From Pantoea sp. CCBC3-3-1 (GTDB taxonomy: Bacteria > Pseudomonadota > Gammaproteobacteria > Enterobacterales > Enterobacteriaceae): a stretch of 64,000 bases of DNA. Shown piece by piece: positions 56,232 to 64,000 of this stretch. The stretch's first letter is position 1. Every line of letters begins with the position of its first letter. The notes beneath the pieces are model-generated. The model was not told the DNA's origin. It saw only the letters and a program-made list of their open reading frames with translations, and ran no database searches. Location: NCBI RefSeq assembly GCF_007981265.1, contig NZ_CP034363.1, positions 1,488,001 to 1,552,000 on the forward strand, read 5' to 3'. The position numbers were made by a program, and so were the translations under genes.

Positions 56232-56330
56232 AATGTCTCCAGCGTGCCTGACGCGAGGGCAGGCGTACAATCAATACGCTATTATGGCGTGAATTAACCT
56301 GAGGGTCACGTAAACCCATGTCAGTGTTAT

Positions 56331-56340
56331 GTTATATAAC
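56331..56340. promoter_or_regulatory. GTTATATAAC palindrome in the moeA-iaaA spacer
   Basis: A perfect ten-base palindrome, flanked by further GTTAT repeats (56325 and 56345). It lies about 100 bp before moeA. The TATAT core recalls ModE-type sites, but I cannot confirm the match. Confidence 0.3.
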
Positions 56341-56372
56341 CTTTTGTTATGAGCACTGTGTAAACTTTCCGC

Positions 56373-56401
56373 TTTACATCACTTTACCGCCTGCCTATAG
56401 T
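56373..56401 (+). promoter_or_regulatory. Sigma-70 promoter of the iaaA-gsi operon
   Basis: TTTACA (56373-56378), a 17-bp spacer and TATAGT (56396-56401). Transcription would start about 70 bp before iaaA. Confidence 0.7.
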
Positions 56402-56478
56402 CAAAAACGATCAGAAATTTAATAAAAAAAATCTAACTTAGTGTTTTTCATGCCGATTTGGCACCGGGAGAACGGATT

Positions 56479-57441
56479 ATGGTCAAGGCAGTTATCGCCA
56501 TTCACGGCGGAGCGGGTGCGATCGCTCGTGCCAGCATGAGTGTGGAAAAAGAGCAGCTCTATATTCAGGCGCTTTCAGCCATTATTACTCAAGGCCAAAC
56601 AATCTTAGCCGATGGCGGCAGCGCGCTGGATGCCGTTACCGAAGCCGTGCGTTTGCTGGAGGAGTGTCCGCTGTTCAACGCCGGAAAAGGCGCGGTCTTT
56701 ACTCATCAGGGCACCCATGAACTTGATGCCTGCGTAATGGACGGTCATTCGCTACAGGCCGGAGCCGTGGCGGGCGTCAAACGCGTGCGTAATCCCGTTT
56801 TGGCGGCGCGGGCCGTGTTAGAGAACAGTCCGCACGTACTTTTGATTGGCGAAGGGGCTGAATCCTTTGCTTCAGACCATGGGCTTGAGCAGGTTGGCGC
56901 GGACTTTTTTTACACGCAGGAACGTTGGGATCAGCTGCAACGCGCCCTCTCCACGCAGCAAATGCTGCTGGATCATGACGGTGCCTCGCAAACGCCGGAT
57001 GATCCGCTCGATCCGGATCGCAAATTTGGCACGGTAGGCGCGGTGGCACTGGATCAGTACGGTAATCTGGCGGCGGCCACTTCGACAGGCGGCATGACCA
57101 ATAAACAGGCAGGACGCGTCGGCGACTCGCCAATTATTGGGGCGGGCTGCTATGCAAATAATGCCAATGTGGCGGTCTCCTGCACCGGCACAGGTGAAGT
57201 CTTTATGCGTACGCTGGCAGCCTATGATATTGCTGCACTGATGGAATATGGCGGTCTTTCGCTACAGGAAGCCAGCAATCGCGTGATTATGGAAAAAATT
57301 AAGGTACTTGGCGGCAGCGGCGGAGCAATTGCCGTAGACCGCGATGGCAACGTGGCGCTGCCGTTTAACAGCGAAGGCATGTACCGCGGTTTTGGCTACG
57401 TCGGTGACGCGCCAAACGTGGGTATCTATCGCGAAGCATAA
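56479..57441 (+). CDS. iaaA: Isoaspartyl peptidase / L-asparaginase
   Basis: Ntn-hydrolase that cleaves isoaspartyl dipeptides and also L-asparagine. 320 residues. It starts [11 protein letters not shown] as the family does. Self-cleavage should occur before the nucleophile Thr185 in [11 protein letters not shown], giving alpha and beta subunits. Substrate-binding motifs [17 protein letters not shown] and [10 protein letters not shown] follow. The ATG at 56479 has GGGAGAACGG upstream. gsiA starts 10 bp after the stop, so peptide import and cleavage genes share a transcript. Confidence 0.95.
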   Translation: MVKAVIAIHGGAGAIARASMSVEKEQLYIQALSAIITQGQTILADGGSALDAVTEAVRLLEECPLFNAGKGAVFTHQGTHELDACVMDGHSLQAGAVAGVKRVRNPVLAARAVLENSPHVLLIGEGAESFASDHGLEQVGADFFYTQERWDQLQRALSTQQMLLDHDGASQTPDDPLDPDRKFGTVGAVALDQYGNLAAATSTGGMTNKQAGRVGDSPIIGAGCYANNANVAVSCTGTGEVFMRTLAAYDIAALMEYGGLSLQEASNRVIMEKIKVLGGSGGAIAVDRDGNVALPFNSEGMYRGFGYVGDAPNVGIYREA

Positions 57442-57451
57442 AGGAGGCAGC

Positions 57452-59314
57452 ATGGCTACGACCCCAACGTCAGGTTTATCTGCCGGACAGGTGCTTTCGG
57501 TCAGGGATCTTAACGTCAGTTTCAGCCAGCAGGGGGAGACTATCCATGCGGTAAAAAATCTCTCCCTCGAGGTTAAGCGTGGCGAAACGCTGGCCATTGT
57601 TGGTGAATCCGGCTCGGGAAAATCCGTGACCTCTTTAGCGCTGATGCGGCTTATTGAGCAGGGCGGAGGCCAGATCGACAGCGGAGAAATGTGGCTGCGG
57701 CGCAGAAGCGGTGATGTTATCGATCTTTCGCGTGCGCGGCAGTCAACGCTGCGCACCGTGCGCGGTGCCGATATGGCGATGATCTTTCAGGAACCGATGA
57801 CCTCGCTTAACCCCGTTTTTACGATTGGCGATCAGATTGCCGAGTCGATCCTGCTGCATCAGGGAAAAAGCCACCGTGAGGCGATGAAAGAAGCGGAACG
57901 CATGCTGGATCTGGTGCGGATCCCCGAAGCGCGCAGCGTGCTGTCGCGTTTTCCCCATCAGCTCTCTGGCGGCATGCGTCAGCGGGTAATGATTGCGATG
58001 GCGCTCTCCTGCCGACCCGCGCTGCTGATTGCGGATGAACCGACTACCGCGCTGGACGTCACCATTCAGGCGCAAATTCTGCAACTGATCCGCGTGCTGC
58101 AAAAAGAGATGGAAATGGGCGTCATTTTTATCACGCACGATATGGGCGTGGTAGCCGAAATGGCCGACCGCGTGCAGGTGATGTATCGCGGAGAAGTGGT
58201 GGAAACCGGGTCGGTTGAAGCGATTTTTCAGGCACCGCAGCGTGATTACACTAAAGCGCTGCTGGCGGCCGTGCCAAAACTGGGCGCAATGACCGGCACG
58301 CTTTACCCGGCGAAATTTCCGGTGCTCACGCCCGGCGGCAATGACGATATTTCTCTGCCTCAGGATACTGTTCCGCCGGAGGCTAAACCGGTGTTGCAGG
58401 TGCGCGATTTAGTGACCCGTTTTGATATTCGCGGCGGCATTCTCAATCGGGTTAAGCGCCGCGTGCATGCGGTCGAAAAGGTCAGCTTCGATCTGCATCC
58501 CGGTGAAACGCTGGCGCTGGTGGGCGAGTCCGGCTGCGGCAAATCCACTACCGGCCGTTCCCTGCTGCGTCTGGTTGCCAGCCAGGGGGGAACCATCACC
58601 TTCAACGGGCAGCGCATCGATAACCTTACCGGTGCCGCGCTTTCGCATCTGCGCCGCGATATTCAGTTTATTTTTCAGGATCCCTACGCCTCTCTCGATC
58701 CGCGACTGACCGTGGGTTTCTCCATTATGGAGCCGCTGCTGGTTCACGGTATTGCCCGGGGTGACGAAGCTGAAAAGCGAGTGGCCTGGCTGCTGGAGCG
58801 CGTGGGGCTACTGCCGGAACATGCACGGCGTTATCCCCATGAGTTTTCGGGTGGTCAGCGTCAGCGCATCTGCATTGCCAGAGCGCTGGCGCTGAATCCA
58901 AAAGTGGTGATTGCCGACGAATCCGTTTCGGCGCTGGACGTTTCCATTCAGGCTCAAATCGTTAATCTAATGATGGATTTACAGCGCGAATTCGGTATCG
59001 CTTTCCTGTTTATTTCGCATGATATGGCGGTTGTCGAGCGGATCAGCCATCGCGTGGCGGTCATGTATCTCGGTCAGATTGTGGAAATCGGCCCGCGACA
59101 GTCCGTTTTTGAACATCCTCAGCATCCTTACACGCGTAAGCTGATGGCTGCGGTACCGGTTGCCGATCCCGCTCACCGTCGGCGTGAACGGCCGCTGCTG
59201 GTGGAAGAGATCCCAAGTCCTGTCAGAGCATTAGGCGATGAGCCACAGGTAGCACCGCTGCTTGAAGTCAGCGCCGGTCATTATGTCGCTCGTCATGCCG
59301 TAGGCGGCGCCTGA
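57452..59314 (+). CDS. gsiA: Glutathione ABC transporter ATP-binding protein GsiA
   Basis: Two-domain ATPase of the GsiABCD glutathione importer, 620 residues (E. coli 623). Walker A motifs are GESGSGKS and GESGCGKS; signatures are LSGGMRQR and FSGGQRQR; Walker B motifs are [12 protein letters not shown] and [12 protein letters not shown]. Each domain ends in the oligopeptide-transporter type C-terminal motif ([32 protein letters not shown]). The start at 57452 follows AAAGGAGGCAGC; the longer frame would lie inside iaaA. Confidence 0.95.
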   Translation: MATTPTSGLSAGQVLSVRDLNVSFSQQGETIHAVKNLSLEVKRGETLAIVGESGSGKSVTSLALMRLIEQGGGQIDSGEMWLRRRSGDVIDLSRARQSTLRTVRGADMAMIFQEPMTSLNPVFTIGDQIAESILLHQGKSHREAMKEAERMLDLVRIPEARSVLSRFPHQLSGGMRQRVMIAMALSCRPALLIADEPTTALDVTIQAQILQLIRVLQKEMEMGVIFITHDMGVVAEMADRVQVMYRGEVVETGSVEAIFQAPQRDYTKALLAAVPKLGAMTGTLYPAKFPVLTPGGNDDISLPQDTVPPEAKPVLQVRDLVTRFDIRGGILNRVKRRVHAVEKVSFDLHPGETLALVGESGCGKSTTGRSLLRLVASQGGTITFNGQRIDNLTGAALSHLRRDIQFIFQDPYASLDPRLTVGFSIMEPLLVHGIARGDEAEKRVAWLLERVGLLPEHARRYPHEFSGGQRQRICIARALALNPKVVIADESVSALDVSIQAQIVNLMMDLQREFGIAFLFISHDMAVVERISHRVAVMYLGQIVEIGPRQSVFEHPQHPYTRKLMAAVPVADPAHRRRERPLLVEEIPSPVRALGDEPQVAPLLEVSAGHYVARHAVGGA

Positions 59315-59359
59315 ATTAGCTGTGCAAAACAACAAGGGATTACAGGAGAAAAACGCAAA

Positions 59360-60889
59360 ATGATGAAACGTAAGTTACTGTTAACCGCCGGATTACTGGG
59401 CAGCTTTGCGGCGGTGCCAGCCTGGGCGGCGAAAGATGCGGTGATCGCTGTAGGATCCAACTTCACTACGCTTGACCCTTATGACGCTAACGACACCCTG
59501 TCGCAGGCGGTGGCGAAATCGTTCTATCAGGGTCTGTTTGGCTTTGATAAGGAGATGAAACTGACCAATGTGCTGGCTGAAAGCGTTGATGCCAGCAAAG
59601 ATGGCCTGACTTATACCATCAAGTTGCGCAGCGGCATTAAGTTCCAGGACGGCAGCGATTTTAATGCCGAAGCGGTAAAGGTCAACCTCGATCGTGCCAG
59701 CAATCCTGACAGCCATCTCAAACGCTATAACCTGTTCAAATCCATCGCTACCACGGAAGTCGTAGACCCGAAAACGGTGAAAATTACGCTGAAAGCGCCG
59801 TTCTCCGCCTTTATCAATACGCTCGCCAGCCCGGCAGCCGCGATGATTTCACCGACGGCGCTGAAAAAATATGGAAAAGAGATTGGTTTCCATCCGGTCG
59901 GCACCGGCCCTTATGAGCTGGAAACCTGGAATCAGACCGATTTTGTTAAGGTGAAGAAATTCGCTGGCTACTGGCACAAAGGCTATCCGAAGCTGGATAC
60001 CATTACCTGGCGTCCGGTTGTCGATAACAACACTCGTGCCGCCATGCTGCAAACCGGTGAGGCTAACTTTGCTTTCCCAATCCCTTATGAGCAGGCCAAA
60101 CTGCTGGAGAAAAACAGCAAGCTGGATCTGGTGACGTCGCCGTCAATCATGCAGCGCTACATCAGTTTTAACGTTACGCAAAAGCCTTTTGATAATCCGA
60201 AAGTGCGTGAGGCGATCAACTTAGCCATCAACCGTCAGGCGCTGGTTAAGGTTGCTTTCGCCGGTTATGCCACGCCGGCAACCGGCATTGTGCCGCCTGC
60301 TATCCAGTATTCACAAAGCTATCCGGCCCCGGAATACAACCCGGCTAAAGCACGTGAATTGCTGAAAGAAGCGGGTTATCCAAACGGCTTTAGCACCACG
60401 CTGTGGTCTTCGCACAACCACAGTACCGCGCAGAAAGTGTTGCAGTTCACCCAGCAGCAGCTGGCACAGATTGGTATTAAAGCGACCGTCACGGCAATGG
60501 ATGCCGGACAGCGTGCGGCGGAAGTGGAAGACAAAGGGCAAAAAGAGAGCGGCGTGCGGATGTTTTATACCGGCTGGTCTGCGTCTACCGGTGAAGCTAA
60601 CTGGGCATTGACGCCGCTGTTCGCCACGCAGTCCTGGCCGCCAACCATCTTTAACACCGCTTTCTACAGCAACACCCAGGTGGATAAAGATTTGACTGAC
60701 GCACTGAACACCACTGATGGCGAGAAGAAAGCCGCGTTGTATAAAGACGCTCAGGATAAAATTTGGAAAGATCAGCCCTGGGCACCGTTGGTGGTTGAAA
60801 AACTGGTTTCCGCCAATACCAAAAATCTTACCGGTTTCTACGTGATGCCGGATACCTCGTTCAGCTTTGATGATGCCGATCTGAAGTAA
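59360..60889 (+). CDS. gsiB: Glutathione-binding periplasmic protein GsiB
   Basis: Periplasmic solute-binding protein of the SBP_bac_5 family, 509 residues. The signal peptide ends [26 protein letters not shown]. Conserved stretches are [59 protein letters not shown] and [22 protein letters not shown] lies upstream; a second ATG follows the first directly. Confidence 0.95.
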   Translation: MMKRKLLLTAGLLGSFAAVPAWAAKDAVIAVGSNFTTLDPYDANDTLSQAVAKSFYQGLFGFDKEMKLTNVLAESVDASKDGLTYTIKLRSGIKFQDGSDFNAEAVKVNLDRASNPDSHLKRYNLFKSIATTEVVDPKTVKITLKAPFSAFINTLASPAAAMISPTALKKYGKEIGFHPVGTGPYELETWNQTDFVKVKKFAGYWHKGYPKLDTITWRPVVDNNTRAAMLQTGEANFAFPIPYEQAKLLEKNSKLDLVTSPSIMQRYISFNVTQKPFDNPKVREAINLAINRQALVKVAFAGYATPATGIVPPAIQYSQSYPAPEYNPAKARELLKEAGYPNGFSTTLWSSHNHSTAQKVLQFTQQQLAQIGIKATVTAMDAGQRAAEVEDKGQKESGVRMFYTGWSASTGEANWALTPLFATQSWPPTIFNTAFYSNTQVDKDLTDALNTTDGEKKAALYKDAQDKIWKDQPWAPLVVEKLVSANTKNLTGFYVMPDTSFSFDDADLK

Positions 60890-60900
60890 CTACGCTTGTT

Positions 60901-60932
60901 CGCCGCCGTGCGCCTCTGTGGCCACGGTGGCG
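60901..60932 (+). terminator. Intra-operon hairpin between gsiB and gsiC
   Basis: CGCCGCCGTG (60901-60910) pairs with CACGGTGGCG (60923-60932), with one G-U pair. It lies in the 59-bp gap after gsiB and could make the binding protein more abundant than the permeases. No U-tract follows. Confidence 0.55.
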
Positions 60933-60948
60933 AGGCGCAGGATAACCT

Positions 60949-61869
60949 ATGCTCAATTATTTTATTAAACGCTTGCTGGGACTGATCCCCACGTTGTTGA
61001 TCGTGGCGGTGCTGGTGTTCCTGTTTGTGCATATGCTGCCGGGCGATCCGGCAAGGCTGGTGGCGGGCCCGGAAGCAGATGCCACCGTGGTCGCCATGGT
61101 GCGTCAGCAGCTTGGCCTGGATCAGCCGCTGTTTCATCAGTTCTGGCATTTTATCAGCCATGCCGTGCAGGGTGATTTTGGCCAGTCAATGGTGTCAAAA
61201 CGCCCGGTCTCAACAGAAATTGCCCAGCGCTTTTTGCCAACGTTGTGGCTGACGCTCAGCAGCATGGTGTGGTCGGTGATTTTTGGCATGTCGATCGGGA
61301 TCGTTTCTGCCGTCTGGCGTAACCGCTGGCCTGACCGTCTGGGAATGACGCTGGCCGTTTCCGGCATCTCATTCCCCGCGTTTGCGCTGGGGATGTTGCT
61401 GATGCAGGTTTTCTCCGTCGAGCTGGGCTGGCTGCCTACCGTCGGTGCGGACAGCTGGCGGCACTATATTCTGCCTTCCCTTACCCTGGGGGCGGCGGTG
61501 GCGGCGGTAATGGCGCGCTTTACCCGAGCCTCCTTCGTCGAGGTGATGCAGGAAGACTATATGCGTACCGCGCGGGCAAAAGGCGTGCGCGAAACCTTCG
61601 TTGTCATCAAACATGGCCTGCGTAACGCCATGATCCCGGTTGTCACTATGATGGGCTTGCAGTTTGGTTTTCTGCTGGGCGGCTCTATTGTGGTGGAGGT
61701 GGTGTTTAACTGGCCGGGACTGGGACGCCTGCTCGTGGACTCGGTAGAAATGCGTGATTATCCGGTGGTACAGGCTGAAGTGCTGCTGTTCTCCCTGGAG
61801 TTTATTCTTATCAACCTGATTGTCGATATGCTCTATGCCGCGATCAACCCCGCGATTCGCTACAAATAA
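60949..61869 (+). CDS. gsiC: Glutathione ABC transporter permease GsiC
   Basis: Inner-membrane permease of the DppB/OppB type, 306 residues as in E. coli. It starts [37 protein letters not shown] and contains the loop [36 protein letters not shown]. Six transmembrane segments are visible. AGGATAACCT lies before the ATG. Confidence 0.95.
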   Translation: MLNYFIKRLLGLIPTLLIVAVLVFLFVHMLPGDPARLVAGPEADATVVAMVRQQLGLDQPLFHQFWHFISHAVQGDFGQSMVSKRPVSTEIAQRFLPTLWLTLSSMVWSVIFGMSIGIVSAVWRNRWPDRLGMTLAVSGISFPAFALGMLLMQVFSVELGWLPTVGADSWRHYILPSLTLGAAVAAVMARFTRASFVEVMQEDYMRTARAKGVRETFVVIKHGLRNAMIPVVTMMGLQFGFLLGGSIVVEVVFNWPGLGRLLVDSVEMRDYPVVQAEVLLFSLEFILINLIVDMLYAAINPAIRYK

Positions 61870-61878
61870 GGACCCGCG

Positions 61879-62778
61879 ATGAAAAACTGGCGACGTAGCG
61901 CGGCTCTCTCCGCGATGCCAACTGTACACCGCGTGCGCACTCCCTGGCGGGAATTCTGGCGGCGTTTTCGCCGTCAGCCGGTGGCGATGATAGCCGGCAT
62001 CTTTGTGGTGCTGCTTATTTTGCTGGCCGTTTTTGCGCCATGGATTGCGCCTTTTGATGCGGAAAACTATTTCGATTATGACCGCCTGACGGAAGGGCCG
62101 TCTGCGATGCACTGGTTTGGCGTGGATTCACTCGGCCGCGATATTTTTAGCCGCGTTTTGCTGGGGACGCGTTTATCGCTGATCTCAGGCTTTGTCTCCG
62201 TGGCAATTGGGGCGGCTATCGGTACTGCGCTTGGGTTGCTGGCGGGTTACTACGAAGGCTGGTGGGATCGCATTATTATGCGTATCAGCGACGTGTTGTT
62301 TGCCTTCCCCGGCATCCTGCTGGCTATCGCCGTGGTGGCGATTATGGGCACGGGTATGGCGAACGTGGTGATTGCCGTCGCCATTTTCAGTATTCCCGCT
62401 TTCGCCCGCCTGGTCCGTGGTAATACGCTGGTGTTGAAGCAGATGACCTTTATTGAATCTGCCCGCAGTATTGGCGCATCGGATTTCACCATTATCATGC
62501 GCCATATCCTGCCAGGCACTCTCTCTTCCATCGTGGTCTATTTCACCATGCGTATCGGCACTTCGATTATCACCGCAGCCAGCCTTTCTTTTCTGGGGCT
62601 GGGCGCACAGCCGCCGACGCCGGAGTGGGGGGCAATGCTGAACGAAGCCCGTGCCGACATGGTGATGGCGCCGCATGTGGCGATTTTCCCGAGTCTGGCG
62701 ATTTTTCTTACCGTTCTGGCTTTTAATCTGTTGGGCGATGGTTTGCGTGATGCCCTCGATCCAAAGTTAAAAAGCTGA
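61879..62778 (+). CDS. gsiD: Glutathione ABC transporter permease GsiD
   Basis: Second permease, DppC/OppC type, 299 residues (E. coli 303). An N-terminal cytoplasmic arm with [17 protein letters not shown] leads to helix 1. It carries [24 protein letters not shown] and the loop [35 protein letters not shown] lies before the ATG, 9 bp after gsiC. A short GCCTG/CAGGC hairpin about 20 bp after the stop may end the operon. Confidence 0.95.
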   Translation: MKNWRRSAALSAMPTVHRVRTPWREFWRRFRRQPVAMIAGIFVVLLILLAVFAPWIAPFDAENYFDYDRLTEGPSAMHWFGVDSLGRDIFSRVLLGTRLSLISGFVSVAIGAAIGTALGLLAGYYEGWWDRIIMRISDVLFAFPGILLAIAVVAIMGTGMANVVIAVAIFSIPAFARLVRGNTLVLKQMTFIESARSIGASDFTIIMRHILPGTLSSIVVYFTMRIGTSIITAASLSFLGLGAQPPTPEWGAMLNEARADMVMAPHVAIFPSLAIFLTVLAFNLLGDGLRDALDPKLKS

Positions 62779-62864
62779 TTACACGGGGCTGCGCGTTTGC
62801 CTGTTGGCAGGCGCGAATTCTCTTTTCCTGTGCCAGGCTTACTCTTTTAACAGGAGATCAGGCC

Positions 62865-63314
62865 GTGAAGGAATTCGATTACCAGCAGGACTTTAAAACC
62901 ATCGATTTTCGTCAGCAGCCCGAGCTTTATCAGGTTGGGCGCGGTGAGCAGGGCGTACTGATGGTCGAGCCTTATAAAAGTGAAATTCTACCGCACTGGC
63001 GCTTTAAAACGCCTGCCATTGCCGAGGTGTCGGCAAAGGAAATAATGAAGCTGTTTGAGGGGTATCGCGAGCAGGATGATTTTGTCGGTATGGATATGGC
63101 GCGTAAATTTATCCAGATGGGATATACCCGCGCCAGACGCTACGCCAATCATAAAGGCGGCCGTAAATACGATGACGATCGGCAGATCCTGCCCTATCAC
63201 GTAAACGAAGAGAAAGCCGCCTCAGCGGCCATTTTTAAGGCCTGGTGGGACAAAATTCGCGAAGATCAGGATTATCTGGCCCGCAAGAAACAGCATCAGG
63301 CGAAATATGGCTGA
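62865..63314 (+). CDS. DUF4385 domain-containing protein
   Basis: 149-residue soluble protein. The DUF4385 signature is seen in WRFKTPAIAEVSAKEIMKLF and DDFVGMDMARKFIQMGYTRARRYANHKGGRKY. The tail is charged and Lys-rich. The start is GTG with GGAG upstream. Family function is unknown; the conserved Trp, Arg and Tyr cluster suggests nucleic-acid or nucleotide binding, which is only a guess. It is separated from gsiD by 86 bp. Confidence 0.82.
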   Translation: MKEFDYQQDFKTIDFRQQPELYQVGRGEQGVLMVEPYKSEILPHWRFKTPAIAEVSAKEIMKLFEGYREQDDFVGMDMARKFIQMGYTRARRYANHKGGRKYDDDRQILPYHVNEEKAASAAIFKAWWDKIREDQDYLARKKQHQAKYG

Positions 63315-63343
63315 GGCTGCTCTACCATGCTGCCGTGGTTGCT

Positions 63344-64000
63344 TCAGGCCGCCGCACCTCTGCGTTGCGTGGCAAGGTGTCCTGCCCACAGTTCTGCAAT
63401 CCACTTGACGCCTTTGGCGGTAAACCGCGCCTGAGAGAAAGCATGCTGATTTTCTCCCACGCTGGCATGGACCACGAAATAGCCCGCCTGGAGATGATGC
63501 TGCTGTGGCGTTAGTACGCCATTAGCGCGATACATGATATTGCGCTCAAACAGGAACTGCCGAAACTCCGGTTCTTTGACTTTAAGCATCTTACAAAGCT
63601 GGCGAAAACCCAGTGAGTCATCGACCTGCATATAGCGATCAAAAAAGTCCGCCTTTGGCGCCGTCAGCGCCAGCTGCTTTTCAGCGGTTTGGCGTCGTTC
63701 AAATTCCTCTGCCCATGCGCGTGCCGCGACAGCCGGATTGGTAAAGTCAGGCAAATGCGCATGCTGTTCGCGTTCCTGCCAGTTATCCAGCGCCTGAGCG
63801 ATAAAGGCCGGTGCAAGGCGCGCGATCGCCTGTAACGAATCACGCTTGTTCAGAAAATATTCCTGGCGTGTCTCGCCTTCACGTTCATAAAGGTTGACCG
63901 ACAGGGGCTGTGAAAGGCGCTGGGTGGTTTCCAGACTTTTAATTAACCGTTTCACTTCACCATGGGTAATGCCGATCATCTTAGCGATGTCGCGGCTGCT
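63344..64000 (-). CDS. Phage-type regulatory protein with KilAC domain (5' end beyond window)
   Basis: Open through the right edge on the minus strand: the last visible residues upstream are SSRDIAKMIGITHGEVKRLI, a DNA-binding or Rha-type start, so the ATG at 63979 is internal. The C-terminal half is a KilAC/antirepressor domain (FRQLCKMLKVKEPEFRQFLFERNIMYRANGVLTPQQHHLQAGYF, then FTAKGVKWIAELW). The middle is Ala- and Arg-rich with coiled-coil character. Such genes are common in prophages as antirepressors. No other phage gene is visible, so it may mark a prophage to the right or be a stray copy. Confidence 0.75.
   Translation of the reverse strand, partial: SSRDIAKMIGITHGEVKRLIKSLETTQRLSQPLSVNLYEREGETRQEYFLNKRDSLQAIARLAPAFIAQALDNWQEREQHAHLPDFTNPAVAARAWAEEFERRQTAEKQLALTAPKADFFDRYMQVDDSLGFRQLCKMLKVKEPEFRQFLFERNIMYRANGVLTPQQHHLQAGYFVVHASVGENQHAFSQARFTAKGVKWIAELWAGHLATQRRGAAA

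Overview
This is a 64 kb stretch of chromosome from a gamma-proteobacterium of the order Enterobacterales, most likely family Erwiniaceae (Pantoea, Erwinia or a close relative). Almost every gene has a recognisable E. coli counterpart, but GC content, gene order and the accessory genes between conserved blocks differ from E. coli. The species cannot be named from the sequence alone. I see no rRNA, tRNA, CRISPR array or insertion sequence.

Layout. (1) 1-5.7 kb: the 5' part of a PiT phosphate transporter that runs off the left edge, a DUF481 outer-membrane protein, an LdtB-type L,D-transpeptidase with a long Pro/Ala-rich tail, and a GH15 glucosidase. (2) 5.9-25.4 kb: the E. coli 48-minute block yohF-yohD-yohC-pbpG-dld-bglX-osmF/yehYXW-yohO-mlrA. 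It is interrupted by a DUF3772 MscS channel (between pbpG and dld) and by a DUF2236 oxygenase, a SUFU-like protein, idi and an MFS carrier (between bglX and osmF). (3) 25.5-27.3 kb: GNAT and DUF3750 genes, then a degraded locus made of an internally deleted agmatinase-family gene abutting the 3' tail of a LysR-type regulator. This scar sits where the 48-minute block is joined to the E. coli 18-minute block. (4) 27.3-63 kb: the 18-minute block: dinG-ybiB, rlmF, ybiO, glnHPQ, ybiI, dps, rhtA, ompX, mntS, mntR, ybiR, ybiT, moeAB, iaaA and gsiABCD. Accessory genes lie within it: a secreted orphan, an M20 amidohydrolase, a 5'-nucleotidase, a flavin reductase, an EmrAB/NodT-type efflux operon, a sugar porter and a diguanylate cyclase. 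(5) 62.9-64 kb: a DUF4385 gene and a phage-type KilAC regulator cut by the right edge.

How the genes work together. Several units act on the envelope: LdtB and PBP7 on peptidoglycan, OmpX and the DUF481 protein in the outer membrane, and two large MscS channels plus the OsmF/YehYXW importer in osmotic response. GlnHPQ imports glutamine, and its upstream region carries an NtrC-like site and a sigma-54-like element. IaaA and GsiABCD form a unit for processing isoaspartyl peptides and importing glutathione. MoeA and MoeB serve molybdenum cofactor synthesis. Manganese and stress control shows in dps, mntS and mntR, with an MntR-type operator between the last two. MlrA links the left block to curli control, and a paired TTGTACAA site lies in its own promoter region. 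A LexA box precedes dinG.

The small genes yohO and mntS were found by reading the intergenic sequence. The items most worth checking are the agmatinase/LysR scar at the rearrangement junction, the missing conventional start of the DUF481 gene, the LdtB tail, the DUF2236-SUFU-idi island, the MlrA-like operator, and the hairpins placed inside operons (glnH/glnP, dps/ybiI, gsiB/gsiC).
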